Of a stretch of DNA of 64,000 bases, positions 25,601 to 37,600 are shown one piece after another. The stretch lies in NCBI RefSeq assembly GCF_042477335.2, contig NC_091251.1:27606501-27670500 (forward strand), read 5' to 3'. The DNA is from Ovis canadensis. Taxonomy: Eukaryota > Chordata > Mammalia > Artiodactyla > Bovidae. Each line of letters opens with the position of its first letter. Position 1 is the stretch's first letter. The notes below the pieces were generated by a model that had not been told where the DNA came from, did not search any database, and saw only the letters and a program-made list of their open reading frames with translations. A program made the translations under genes and the position numbers.

Positions 25601-28600
25601 GTGGGGTATGTGCCAGAGCTGTTCCCCGGGTGCCAGGACATACCGAGACCCTGAGGGTCGTGGGCCAGCCGTCATCCAGCATGGGGCCATAGTCGGGGTC
25701 CTCCAGGGAATACTCAATTGAGAAGGTCACTGGCTTCACGTAGTCAGCGGTATCCTGTGTGGGAGGAGATGAGGAGGGGGTGAAGGCAGAGGGAACATTC
25801 CTGTCTGGGCCAGGGCCACTGAGAGAGAACTGTCATCTCCCTAAGCTGGGAGGGCAGCAACTTGTCAGCTCTGAGCATGAGTCCATGGAGCCTTAGCACC
25901 TGTGGGTCTATAGCTGGTGTGTGTGCCTCCTAGAAAGGGCCCTTGGGTCCGTGTACGCCAGCCCCACTGCCTGCATGTTCCACCAACTCCGGCTCATCCT
26001 TCAAGGCTGGGAACCTGTATCTTCAAGCCCCCAGCCTCTAGGAAGCCAGCCAGCAACACACGGCCACACTGTTCAGACTGTTACTGACACTCTTGCACTG
26101 CGTCCTAACCATGTGATTCTGTGTTAGTCCCAGCCCCTCAGCAGCCTCTTAGCACTGTCCTAGCACTGTGACAAGGCTTAATAAATGTGTCAAATCAATG
26201 AAAGAAGACACATGAGTAGGGGCATTCAGGGGATGCTTAGAGCTGAATGAAAAATCCCCGCATCTCTCTCATGGAGTGCAAATCTTGACACGAGTGGCTT
26301 CCTTGTGTTAAGGCATATCTAATAAGTTCCCAGATGACGATACTGCTGGTCTGGGGGCCCCCTCTGAGAACACAGACACATCATAGGGGCAACACATTAA
26401 CAGACACTAGGATTCCTTTGCCCGTTGGACACTGAAGCCAGGCGGGCTCTGAGTGTTCCCTGTCTGTGTCTCCAAGGCTGGAGCTGTGCCTGGGTGTCTG
26501 GAGTTTCTGGGTGGAGGAATTGGCCCCACTGGTTCCCCTCTCTGCCAGGCTGGCCTCTGTTCCTCCCTCCAGCCTCTTCATTGGTCTACCACCTTCCTTG
26601 GTCTTCCTTTTTAGCTGATGCCTGCTTATCCCTTCCTTCTGAGCCATGGCCCCTGACCCCCATCCTCTCTGCAAGACATCACTGAGGATTTCACCCCCCG
26701 CTTAAGCAATGGTGGGCATCTGGGAGATGGTAAAGGGGATATCAGAGGAGGGTCCAGTGAGGTGGGGAGGCAGTGTGACCCAGTGGCCTCTGCTCTGGGG
26801 TATGAGTGTGGGTGGCCAAGGTCCAGGACACTGCTCCCTGCTGGCCTCCTGAGGTCTGCTGGGGGCTCAGCACCAGCCTGGCACCAGCTGAGCTCTCTGC
26901 CTCTCCATGGCAGCACCTCCTTCAGCTCTGTTCTCTTCCTGGAGGAGCCTGGGCTCTGCTTCTGGGGCTGCAGGGCATCTGGCTCACCAGCACGTGGAAG
27001 TTGATCCGCTCACAGTGCTCCTGGCCGGAGGAGAGCAGGGCGGCCCTGTTGGTGTACCGGTCACCACCCTCATCCAGGTGGGCCCGCGGTGTGTACCGCC
27101 TCTCATCCATGGTGGCATTATACCTGATGCCTGGAGGAAGGAGAGGGTAAGACCATGGAGGCGGAGCCACATTTCCCCCAAAGCCTGTTTACTTCCCTTT
27201 ACAAATAGCCTTTGGAAAGTCAGCCTCCTCCAGGAAGCCCTCCAGGCTGGCCAAGGAAGAGCTACGCCTCTCCCCTCATAAGGCTCAATGTAGGCAGGAA
27301 ACTCCCACATGGAAAGCAAGCAGTACAGTGAGAAAAGCAACGAAGGAAGTAAAAGAGAAGAGGGAGAAGAAAGGAGAAGAAAGGGAGATGGAGTTGGCAG
27401 CGAAGGGATAAAGAAAGAGGAAGAGACGGAGGGGAGAGTGAACGCAGTGGAAGAGGTGAGGAGACAATACGTGCGTCATGATATTTGAGCCCCTTCTGGA
27501 GTCAACACAGCTCTGCCCCTCTCCTGGCACCTTCCCAGGTCTCGCCCTCAGCTCTGGGATCCAATCGGGCCTGGATCTGAGTGTCTGCAGGTGGCAGTTC
27601 CCATCACACTAGGGAGGACTGGCCAGGCCCTGCCCACCAGCTCCTCAAACCTAAGACAGTTCTGAGGTTAAAGACCGCATGCCCCTCCCTTTCAACTGGG
27701 TTGATCTTTTGCTAAATGTAAGAAAAGCCCAGCCCCTTCTCTGGTACCCCAGCAGCTCTCTGTGTGCCAGGTCCTTGGTATTACTCTCCTTTCAAAGAAG
27801 CTGAAAGAATGACACCACCACCCAGGTTTACCTTTGTTCTCGTCTTCCTTCTGGAACACTCATTTTTAAGTCATCTGATTGGTCCTGCTCCTTGGCTGAG
27901 AAGCTCTCTGTGGTCCCAGTTTCTTGCACTGGCCTAGTCTGGTCCTGGAACCTGCAGCTGCCACTTGCTGGGGATGACTGGGCCCAGGGCTGTCACAAGC
28001 CAGTGTCTGACCCCAGCCTTGGCTGAGAGTGAAGGACCCTTAGAAGGAAACTGTCCTGCTGTGGACTCAAGCTCACTTTGAGCAGAAACCACTGCTACTT
28101 GGGTCTTTATCCACCTGATCCCCTGTTTCAGATCCCTCATGGGTCTGACTCTTTCTCTGAATCTGACTTCACAGCTTCTACAGCCTAAGCTATTGGACTG
28201 CTTCTGGTCCCCTGTTCTGATTCAAACACTATCTCTGACTGTTTCCACCTTCCCCAGCCTCTCCCACATTAGTCACCCCTGCTCACTGCCATCCTCCTCC
28301 TGGCACGAGGCTCCCTCTCTGCCCTTTGGAATGAGACCACTGAATGGGCATCCAGCAGTCATCAAATGCAGCTCTAGGTGTGACCCTGGCACTCAAAAAA
28401 CCCATTTCAGCAAAAGCCCAGACTTAGAAACAGAGCAGACACAATGTCCTCAGGGGAGAGACTGGAGCTGGGAGAGTGGGGGAGGGGCCGGATTTACCAA
28501 CTGTTGCCGTTTGGTAATGGGGTGCCAGGAAGACAGGCGTGAAGCAGAGGAAGGCAGCCAGGCAGGTGGCATCTCTGCCGCTGCGTTTGCAATCCCTGTG

Positions 28601-31600
28601 AAAGATGTTGATCTTGGATGGCTCAAAGTGCAGGCTGGCATTGATCTGAACCACAGGGCGGGACCTGCAGGAGGAGGGAGAGAAGCAGGGGTGGGCAGGG
28701 TGCAAGGTTGCCCTGCTGGGACCTGGGGGAAGGTGGAGAGCCAGATGGAATGGGATCTCCTCACCACTGGAGGGTGAGGAGGTGGGGGGGCCTGCAGAGA
28801 GGGGCTCTGGTGTCACCAGATTGGGCAAAAATGTGCACAAGTAGATGAAGGGCAGGCTAAGTAATCTCATAGCCCCTCAAGGCAACCTTTTGTCATTTTC
28901 CTAGGGGCTGTGCTCGATATAGACCATGCTGACATCCTTTTGCCTCCTTATCACATCAACCCTGCATGTCCACTACAGTAACCTGGAGAGCTTTAAAAAC
29001 TCCTGATGCCTGAACTAGAACAAAACATTTTAAAATCTGTATGGAAATACAAAAGACTCCAAACAGCCAAAGCAATTCTGAGAAAGGAAAACAGCTGGAG
29101 GAATCAGGCGCCTTGACTTCAGACTACAATACAAAGCTACAGTAATCAAAACAGCATGGTACTAACACAAAAACAGAAATATAGATCAATGGAACATGAA
29201 ACAAAGCTCAGAAATAAATCCACATATCTATGGTCAATTCTTTACCATCTGAGCCACCAGGGAAGCCCCCAAATACTGGAATGGGTAGCCTATCCCTTCA
29301 TCAGCAGATCTTCCCAACCCAGGAATTGAACTGGGATCTCCTCCATTGCAGGTGGATTCTTTACCAGCAGAGCTACCAGGGAATCCCTATGGTCAATTAA
29401 TCTATGACAAAAGAGGCAAGAATATACAGTGGAGAAAGACAGTCTCTTCAGTAAATGGTGCCAGGAAAACTGGACAGCTACATGCAAACAAAATGAGACT
29501 AGAATATTTTCTAACACCATATAGAAAAATAAACTCAAAATGGATTAAAGACCCAAATTTAAGATTTGTGTTTTCCTGTGAAAACATTTCAAGATGTTTT
29601 TCTGTGTTAGAGGACAACATAGCCAGAACACTCTTTGAATTACAGTAATATCTTTTTGGATCCACTTCCTAGAGTCATGAAAATAAAAACAAAAATAAAC
29701 AAATGAGACTAATTAAACTTAAAAGCTTTTGCCTAGCAAAGGAAATCATAAACAAAACAAAAAGACAACCACAGAACGGGAGAAAATATTTGCAAATGAA
29801 GTGATTGACAAGGGATTAATCTCCAAAATATGCGAATAGCTCATGCAGATCAATATCAAAAAAGAAGACAACACAATCAAGAAATGAGCAGAAGGTCTAA
29901 ATAGACATTTCTTCAAAGAAGACATACAGATGGTCAAAAAGCACAATAAGAGATATTTAGCATTCCTAATTACTGCTGCTAAGCCGCTTCAGTCATGTCC
30001 AACTCTGTGCGACCCCATAGACGGAAGCCCACCAGGCTCCCCTGTCCCTGGGATTCTCCAGGCAAAAACACTGGAGTGGGTTGCCATTTCCATCTCCAAT
30101 GCATGAAAGTGAAAAGTGAAAGGGAAGTCGCTCAGTCATGTCCAACTCTTCGTGACCTCATGGACTGCAGCCTACCAGGCTCCGCCATCCATGGGATTTT
30201 CCAGGCAAGAGTACTGGAGTGGGGTGCCATTGCCTTCCTAATTACTAGAGAAATGCAAACCGAAACTGTAATGAGGGATCACCTCACACTGGTCAGGATG
30301 GCATCATCAAAAAAATCTGCAGACAGTAAATGCCAGAGAGTGTGGGGAGAAATGGAACCCTCCTTCACTGTTGGCGGTAATATAAATTGGTATACCAGTA
30401 TGAGGATTCCTTAAAAAACTAAAGATAGAACTACTGCATGATCCAGCAGTCCCACTCCTGGGCATATATCCAAAGAAAACCACAGTTCAAAAAGATCCAT
30501 GCACCCCAGTGTTCACTGCAGCACTGTTTACAACAGCCAAGACGAGGAAGTAACCTAAATGTCCATCCACAGAGGAATGGATAAGGAATACGTGGTGTAT
30601 ATACATACATATCAGGAAGCAACAGTTAGACCTGGACATGGAACTACAGACTGGTTCCAAATAGGGAAAGGAGTACGTCAAGGCTGTATATTGTCACCCT
30701 GCTTATTTAACTTCTATGCAGAGTACATCATGAGAAACGCTGGACTGGAAGAAACACAAGCTGGAATCAAGATTGCCAGGAGAAATATCAATAACCTCAG
30801 ATATGCATATGACACCACCCTTATGGCAGAAAGTGAAGAGGAGCTAAAAAGCCTCTTGATGAAGTGAAAGAGGAGAGTGAAAAAGTTGGCTTAAAGCTCA
30901 ACATTCAGAAAACGAAGATCATGGCATCCGGTCCCATCACTTCATGGCAAATAGATGGGGAAACAGTGGAAACAGCGTCAGACTTTATTTTTGGGGGCTC
31001 CAAAATCACTGTAGATGGTGATTGCAGCCATAAAATTAAAAGACGCTTACTCCTTGGAAGAAAAGTTATGACCAACCTAGATAGCATATTCAAAAGCAGA
31101 GACATTACTTTGCCGACTAAGGTCTGTCTAGTCAAGGCTATGGTTTTTCCAGTGGTCATGTATGGATGTGAGAGTTGGACTGTAAAGAAGGCTGAGCACC
31201 ACAGAATTGATGCTTTTGAACTGTGGTGTTGGAGAAGACTCTTGAGAGTCCCTTGGACTGCAAGGAGATCCAACCAGTCCATTCTGAAGGAGGTCAACCC
31301 TGGGATTTCTTTGGAAGGAATGATGCTAAAGCTGAAACTCCAGTACTTTGGCCACCTCATGAGAAGAGTTGACTCATTGGAAAAGACTCTGATGCTGGGA
31401 GGGATTGGGGGCAGGAGGAGAAGGGGACGACAGAGGATGAGATGGCTGGATGGCATCACTGACTCGACGGACATGAGTCTGAGTGAACTCCGGGAGTTGG
31501 TGATGGACAGGGAGGCCTGGCGTGCTGCGATTCATGGGGTCGCAAAGAGTTGGACACGACTGAGTGACTGAACTGAACATATGGAATATAAAATGGAATA

Positions 31601-34600
31601 TTACTCACCCATAAAAAATAATAAAATAATGATATTTACAGCAGTATGGATGTACCCAGAGATTACCATATTAAGGGAAGTCAGAGAAAAACAAATATCA
31701 TAAGATATCACTCATATGTGGAATCTAAAAAAAGATACGAACGAACTTATTTACAAAACAGAAACAGATTCACAGGCTTTAAAAAGAAACTTACAGTTAC
31801 CAAACGGTAAAGATGGAGGGGAGAGATAAACTGGAAATATTCGGGATTAACATATATGTAGTACTATATATAAAATAATCAACAAGGCCCTACTGTATAG
31901 CACAGGAAACTCTACTCAATATTCTGTAAAAACGTCTATGCAAAAAATCTCTGAAAAATATGGACATATGTATATGTATAACTGAATCACTTTGCTGTAC
32001 ACCTGAAACACAACATTGTAAATCAACTACATTCTACTATAAAATAAAAATTAAAAAATCCTGATCCCCAAATTGCTCTCCATGTCAAATCAAACCAGAA
32101 TCAGCATCAACATGTCTTAAAGCAATGCATCTCAGACTTCAGTATATTTGCACATTTCCTGGGGATCTTGTTAAAAAGCAGGCCTGGTATTTCTAGCAAG
32201 CTCTCAGGTGATGTTAGTGCCATTGGTACCTGGACCGTATTTTGGAGAACGTGCATGTTAAAGCACCCCGGGTGACTCCGATGTGCAGCCAAAGGAGAAG
32301 ACGACTCACAGTTCTGAGACTCCCCACTCATCCATCCATGCCAACACTGCCCCATCCAGGCAGTAAAGGAAGTACGAATTTACCCTTGTATTGACTAAGT
32401 CAAACAGAGTTAGGGAAGGAGATTATTGCCTCTCCAAACCATGCATTTATATCAAAAGAAACAAGTGTAGTGAGTTCTACACGCTTCAGAGTTGTAGCAT
32501 GATTGTCTGCGCTAATACCCTGCTCTTCTTAGTGCAAGGGGGATGGCGCCTCCTCTGTGCTGGGGAGTCAGAAGTGTAGGTCTGAGTCTTGGCTCCTACT
32601 GGACAGACCACGTGATCTCTCTGACGGGGAATTGTGAGAATCAAAGAACGTGAGAATGACCTTTGACATTGCAAAATGCTGTGTAAATATAATGGCTTGT
32701 ATCAGTGGTTCTCAGACTTAGGTGCCTACTGGAAGCGAACACCTGGAGTCTTTAAATGCCTGAGTTCTTGACCTAGAAATTCTATGTTAAGTGGTCTGGG
32801 TAAAGCCTGGGTAATGAGAGGTTTAAAAGCTCCCAGGTGATGCTAATGGCAGGCATGTTTGAGATCCAGGGAGTCTGACTCTAAATTTTCCCTAGAGGGC
32901 TCCAGCCCACAGTTTCAGCACCACTCAGGTGGCACTCAGGTTTAGACATCACAAGCTAGGGCTTAATTGAATCCACTCTGTGGGCCCGATTCTTCTGGTA
33001 TACGTGTCTTGTTTCCTGTAAGGGAGGTAGTTTGTGTGTTGCCCCACAGACTTGGGAGACAATGTCTACCCTCTAACCTGGGCCTTGTTCACCTGTCTTG
33101 CTTCCTGGCTAGAACCAAAGCAGTCAATACATTTAGCCCGAGCTGCTGTCGCTACCAAAGACCTTAGATCCGCGCCCCCTGACTGCCAGTGCAACTTCTG
33201 GGCTGGACCTGCAGAGACCTCGCTTCCTCGGTGCTGTCCAGAGGCGTGGGGCAGCTGACGCTTGGGCCCTGGCACTGGGGGGACACTGGGAGCTCGCAGA
33301 TGCAGTGCTCCCTGTTGCTCCCCTAAGGGGCTGTTGCAGAAAGCAGAGGCTGTATTCTTTCTGCCTCTCTGGAGATGCTGGAGCAGGGAGCTGCCCAGAG
33401 CATGAGTCTGCAGCTCATTAGGTACTGTCCTCTCGAGTCCCTCTCCTCCTCTCCTGCTTCAGTTCCCCTGGACCCTCACTTCTGCTTCTGGGACTGAAGC
33501 CCCTCCCACAGCAGCGCAGACGCACAAGCTTTCGCCTCAGGCTCTGTTTTCTAGGGAACCTGGACTAAGACATTTCCCGAGTGGAAGGTCATATTCTTGA
33601 GGACCAAGAATGTAAAGATTCTCCCCGTGAAGTCATCAGCTATCTCTGTTTGACATCTTTCTTAAGTTGTATGAAAAATGTGATTGCACTTATATAAAAT
33701 TATATGCAGATGGTAAAAGACTGGTAGGGAAATGCCGAAATATTAATAGTGGTAATGTTAAGGTGATGAAACCATGGGTGATTTATTTCACACATTTTCT
33801 TTAAGTTATTGTATTTATAATAAAAGTATCAACATGTAAAAAATTAGCTCAAATTAAAGGTTTTTTTTTGCTCAAAAAGTAGCTGACACATCATATGGTA
33901 GAATAGATGAACTTTTAGAAAACTTTTTTTTTAAAGTTGCAGACCATTGCTTCACACAGACCCCAAGTACAAATGCATGGCAAATATCTGATGGAATGGT
34001 ACAGAAATGAGGTCCTGAGAAAGGAAACCAGGGCTTAGAAGGGGTTTGGAGGAAAGAAATCTTTTACACTAGGGGAGAAGGAGATCCTCCCAGCTGAGGA
34101 GAATATCCTCAGCCTGTCCCTTTAAGAGAAGCCAAGTGGGAGAAATGCCCCAGTAATCAGAACTTTTAGGAAAAAGTCAAAGAGGGTTTTTAGCCACTAA
34201 ATAGCTCTAAAATCTCTGAACCCCACTGAGAAGAGGGATTTGGACTTCAAAATAACTTACAGTGATTCCATAAAAAGGAAATTCGTAGTCACAATGGGAT
34301 AAGAATAGGGTGAGGAGACAGAGACAGAGTCTAAAGCGTGTCTTTTAAACCCTGTATCCATCAGGACCCTCAAGAGATCCCAAGAATAGTGAAAAATGGG
34401 GGAACCAACCACAAAATCACGGCGTTGCCAAGAGCACCCACTGCCAAGTCCACGAGTCCGTCTTCATCAAGGTCCAGCTGCCCGTGAATGCTGCAGCCAA
34501 AATACTGGAGGCCAGGAGCCAGCTCTGAGGCGGGGATTCTCTGCAGGAAGCGGAAGGGAAGAGCTGGTGTGGGCACCCTAAGGAGAAGCTACAGCTGGGA

Positions 34601-37600
34601 GCCCTGGAGACAGCCTGTCTGAAACTATCAGGAAACTTCCTCAGCCCAAAGCTATCTCCTCTCCTGGTCTGTTTTGGAACCTGAAATTTCTACCATTAAG
34701 TCATTCTTTTGGATTAAGAAAAAAATGTGTCATAAAAGGGTTCTCCACTGAAGAGGGAAAAGGGGGAAAGATGGGGTAGGAGATAAGAGATACAAACTAT
34801 TATGTATAAAGTAAGTAAGCTATGAAGATATATTATACAACACAGGGGATATAGCCAATATTTTATAATAACTACACATGGAATATAACCTTTAAAAATT
34901 GTGAGCCACTCTGACGTACATCTGTAACATATAATATTGTATATCAATTATTTAAGAAAAGAATTTCCCATGGGATGTAAATACACATTACACGGCATCA
35001 CTATCTCTAAGTGTGATATAGTAGGCTATCTTACTAATAAAATAGGCAAAAGTGATGACCCTGAGGGGAAGGCGCTTGGGATGGCTCACTTTTGGGTACA
35101 GCACTGTTTCTAGCCTGGGGCATTTCCAGAGAAGAGGAATCCAAACAGGCCTTCTCCATTCATTTGTTCAGCTGTGTCCGACTCTTTGCAACCCCACGGA
35201 CTGTAGCCCTCTAGGCTTCTCTGTCCATGGGACTTCTCAGGCAAGAATACTGGAGTGGGTTGCCATTTCCTTCTCCAGGGGATCTTCCTGGACCAGGGAA
35301 CAAACCAGCATCTCCTGTGTTGGGAGGCAGATTCTCTACCACTGAGCCACTAGGGAAGCCCCAGGTCTTCTCTATGTGTAGTCAGCTGCATGAAAGCATG
35401 TGAGGGCCAGCGGGATTCAGGTCCTTGTGTGTGTTGTGGGGAGGGGGGGGGGGTTGCTATTGCTGTTGTTGGGGAGATGAAGTTAAGCAGGGAAAGGGTA
35501 TCCACAGGGGTAATGGGAAGGTCTTAAGACTAATTTCAACTTGAGGCAAGTAGAGCTAGGACAGACAGCAGTCCTTTCCTGGGTGAGGACAGGGAATGAG
35601 CCACTAGGACTCAAGTTCTAGCTCCATTCTTTCTGGGGGTTAGCGTGGGGGGCGGAACCTGCTTCGGCGTCTTCAGGATGCTGCCTTGGAGGCCATGGTA
35701 GATGTAGATGACGCCCCCGTGGTTGTCTTCCAGAGGGGCCCCCACCACCACATCGTTGTAGGAATCTTGATTGAGGTCCCGAACGGAGGCGATGGAGGAG
35801 CCGAACCGGGCGTTCTGGTAACCGTGGGAATCCTTCAACGTTCCATTGTAAACAAACCGGTCCTGCAAAATCAGGGGCAGGAAAAGGCTCAGCGGGGCTC
35901 GGCAGGGGCTCTCAGGGCTCTCAGGGCTCTCAGGGCTCTCAGGGCTCTCAGGGTCATGACCCCCTCTGGCCTGCACCATCCCCTCTGTTTCCCGGTTTCT
36001 TTCCCGCTACATAAACCCAAGAACAGAGGAGGTTCCTCTCCTCTCCAGTCTGCAGGTAGGCGCTGGCCTCCGCCTCCCAGCTTCCCTCATGGACCCCCGA
36101 TCAAGGCACGCATCAGGTGCCCCTGGAAAGCCGGCCAGCATCCGCGCTCCGTACCTGTCGCAGGTTATAGACGTACACCCTGCCCCGCTCTCCGCCCTCG
36201 CTGAAGTACATGGGCGCGCCCACCAGCAGGACGTCAGTCACGCCGTCTTCGTCCACGTCCACCGAGGTGATCTCGCTCCCGTAGTAAGAACCTATCTGCG
36301 GCACAGCGATGGGGCATGGGGCTGGGCTGCTGAGAGGCCTCCCCTTACCAGCCGGCAGCCTTTGGCTCAGACTCGCTGCTGAGAAAACGAGGGCCCCCAC
36401 CCCCGCCAGCCCTTTTCTCCTTAACCATTCCACCACCACTAGACTTCCCATTATTTAACTTCAGTTGTTCAGTTGCTAAGTCCTGTCTGACTCTTTGTGA
36501 CCCCCATGGACTACAGCACACCAGGCTTCCCCGTCCTCCACTGTCTCTTGGAGTTTGCTCAAACTCATGTCCATTGAGACAGGGATGCCATCCAACCATC
36601 TCTTCCTCTGTCGCACCTTTCTCATCTTGCCCTCAATCTTCCCCAGCATCAGAATCTTTTTCAATGAGTCGGCTCTTCGCATCAGGTGGCCAAAGTATTG
36701 GAGCTTCAGCATCAGTCCTTCCAAGAATATTCAGGCTTGATCTCCTTGCTGTCCGAGGGACTCTGAAGAGTCTTCTCTGGCACCATAGTTCAAAGGCATC
36801 AATTCTTTGGCACTCAGCCTTCTTCATGCTCTGTCACATCCATACGTGGCTACTGGGAAAGCCATGGCTTTGACTATATGGTATAACATTCCAAATTATG
36901 TGTGTGCCAAACGTGTTTAATCAGTCTTCTGTTGGACATTTAACTCATTTTCAATATTTTATTTTCCAAATAACTCTGGGCTTAGCACCTTGGGTGGTGA
37001 CTTGTGATTTCTTCTCAGTATTTGAGCACTGACTGTATTCCTCTCTCGCCTTGGGTGCCATGCCTCCAACTCAGCTAGAAACCTAAGGGTCCTCCTGGCT
37101 CCACTCCCATCTTTCCCACCTGCAGTCTCCCCACAAGTTCACTTGGTGGATGCCAAACATGTCCCAAATCCATCTACTTCCCTCCTCCTCTGATGCTTCT
37201 TCCTCAGGAGAGGCACCTTCCAAAGGAAGGACCCCCCATCTCCAGACTGGCCCTCCAACCCACCCCTGTGGGGAGCTAGAGTGGCTTCCAGAAGCTGACC
37301 ATGTCCCTTCCTTGCTTTGGGGGGAAATGTCCAAACTGCAGTGTGACCCTCCTGGACTGGCCTCCCCGCCTCCCCAGCCTCTGGCTCCCACCCTCTGGCT
37401 CCCATATTCCCCCTGACAGTGATTTCTCTCATTGTCAGAAATTTTTTCTCTCACTGTCAGATTTTTTTCAGAAATCACTGAAGTGATTTCTCTTCTCCAA
37501 AATCCCCTGCTCTGGTGGGCTCCCAGCTTCTCTTGCACATACTTCTCTTTAGCCTCTACCCCTTTCTCCTCCCCTCTCTCCAGGTCATGTCTATCATCCT

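Larger units (their letters stand above)
29011..32058 (+). mobile_element. L1 LINE 3' half, interrupted by three insertions
   Basis: ORF2-type sequence (ACTACAATACAAAGCTACAG, GGTGCCAGGAAAACTGGACA), then the L1 3' region ending in an AT-rich tail. Interrupted by SINEs at 29240-29386 and 29975-30234 and by BovB at 30613-31576. Imperfect flanking duplications of a TCCTGAT-containing stretch at 28995-29010 and 32053-32069 probably mark the original insertion. It lies antisense to ITGA11 in intron 15 and is 5'-truncated and frame-broken. Confidence 0.9.
28665..34409. other. Intron 15
   Basis: Besides the nested L1 it holds MER5-like stretches (about 32125-32250 and 32700-32880) and a MIR-like stretch (about 32540-32690). 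32900-34409 is unique with no recognised element. Confidence 0.75.

Noticed and set aside
25415..25654. Plus-strand frame over exon 18
   Set aside because: Shadow on the opposite strand of the real ITGA11 exon.
30864..31571. 235-codon plus-strand frame as a host gene
   Set aside because: It is the C-terminal reverse transcriptase region of a BovB LINE, flanked by L1 sequence and a short duplication.
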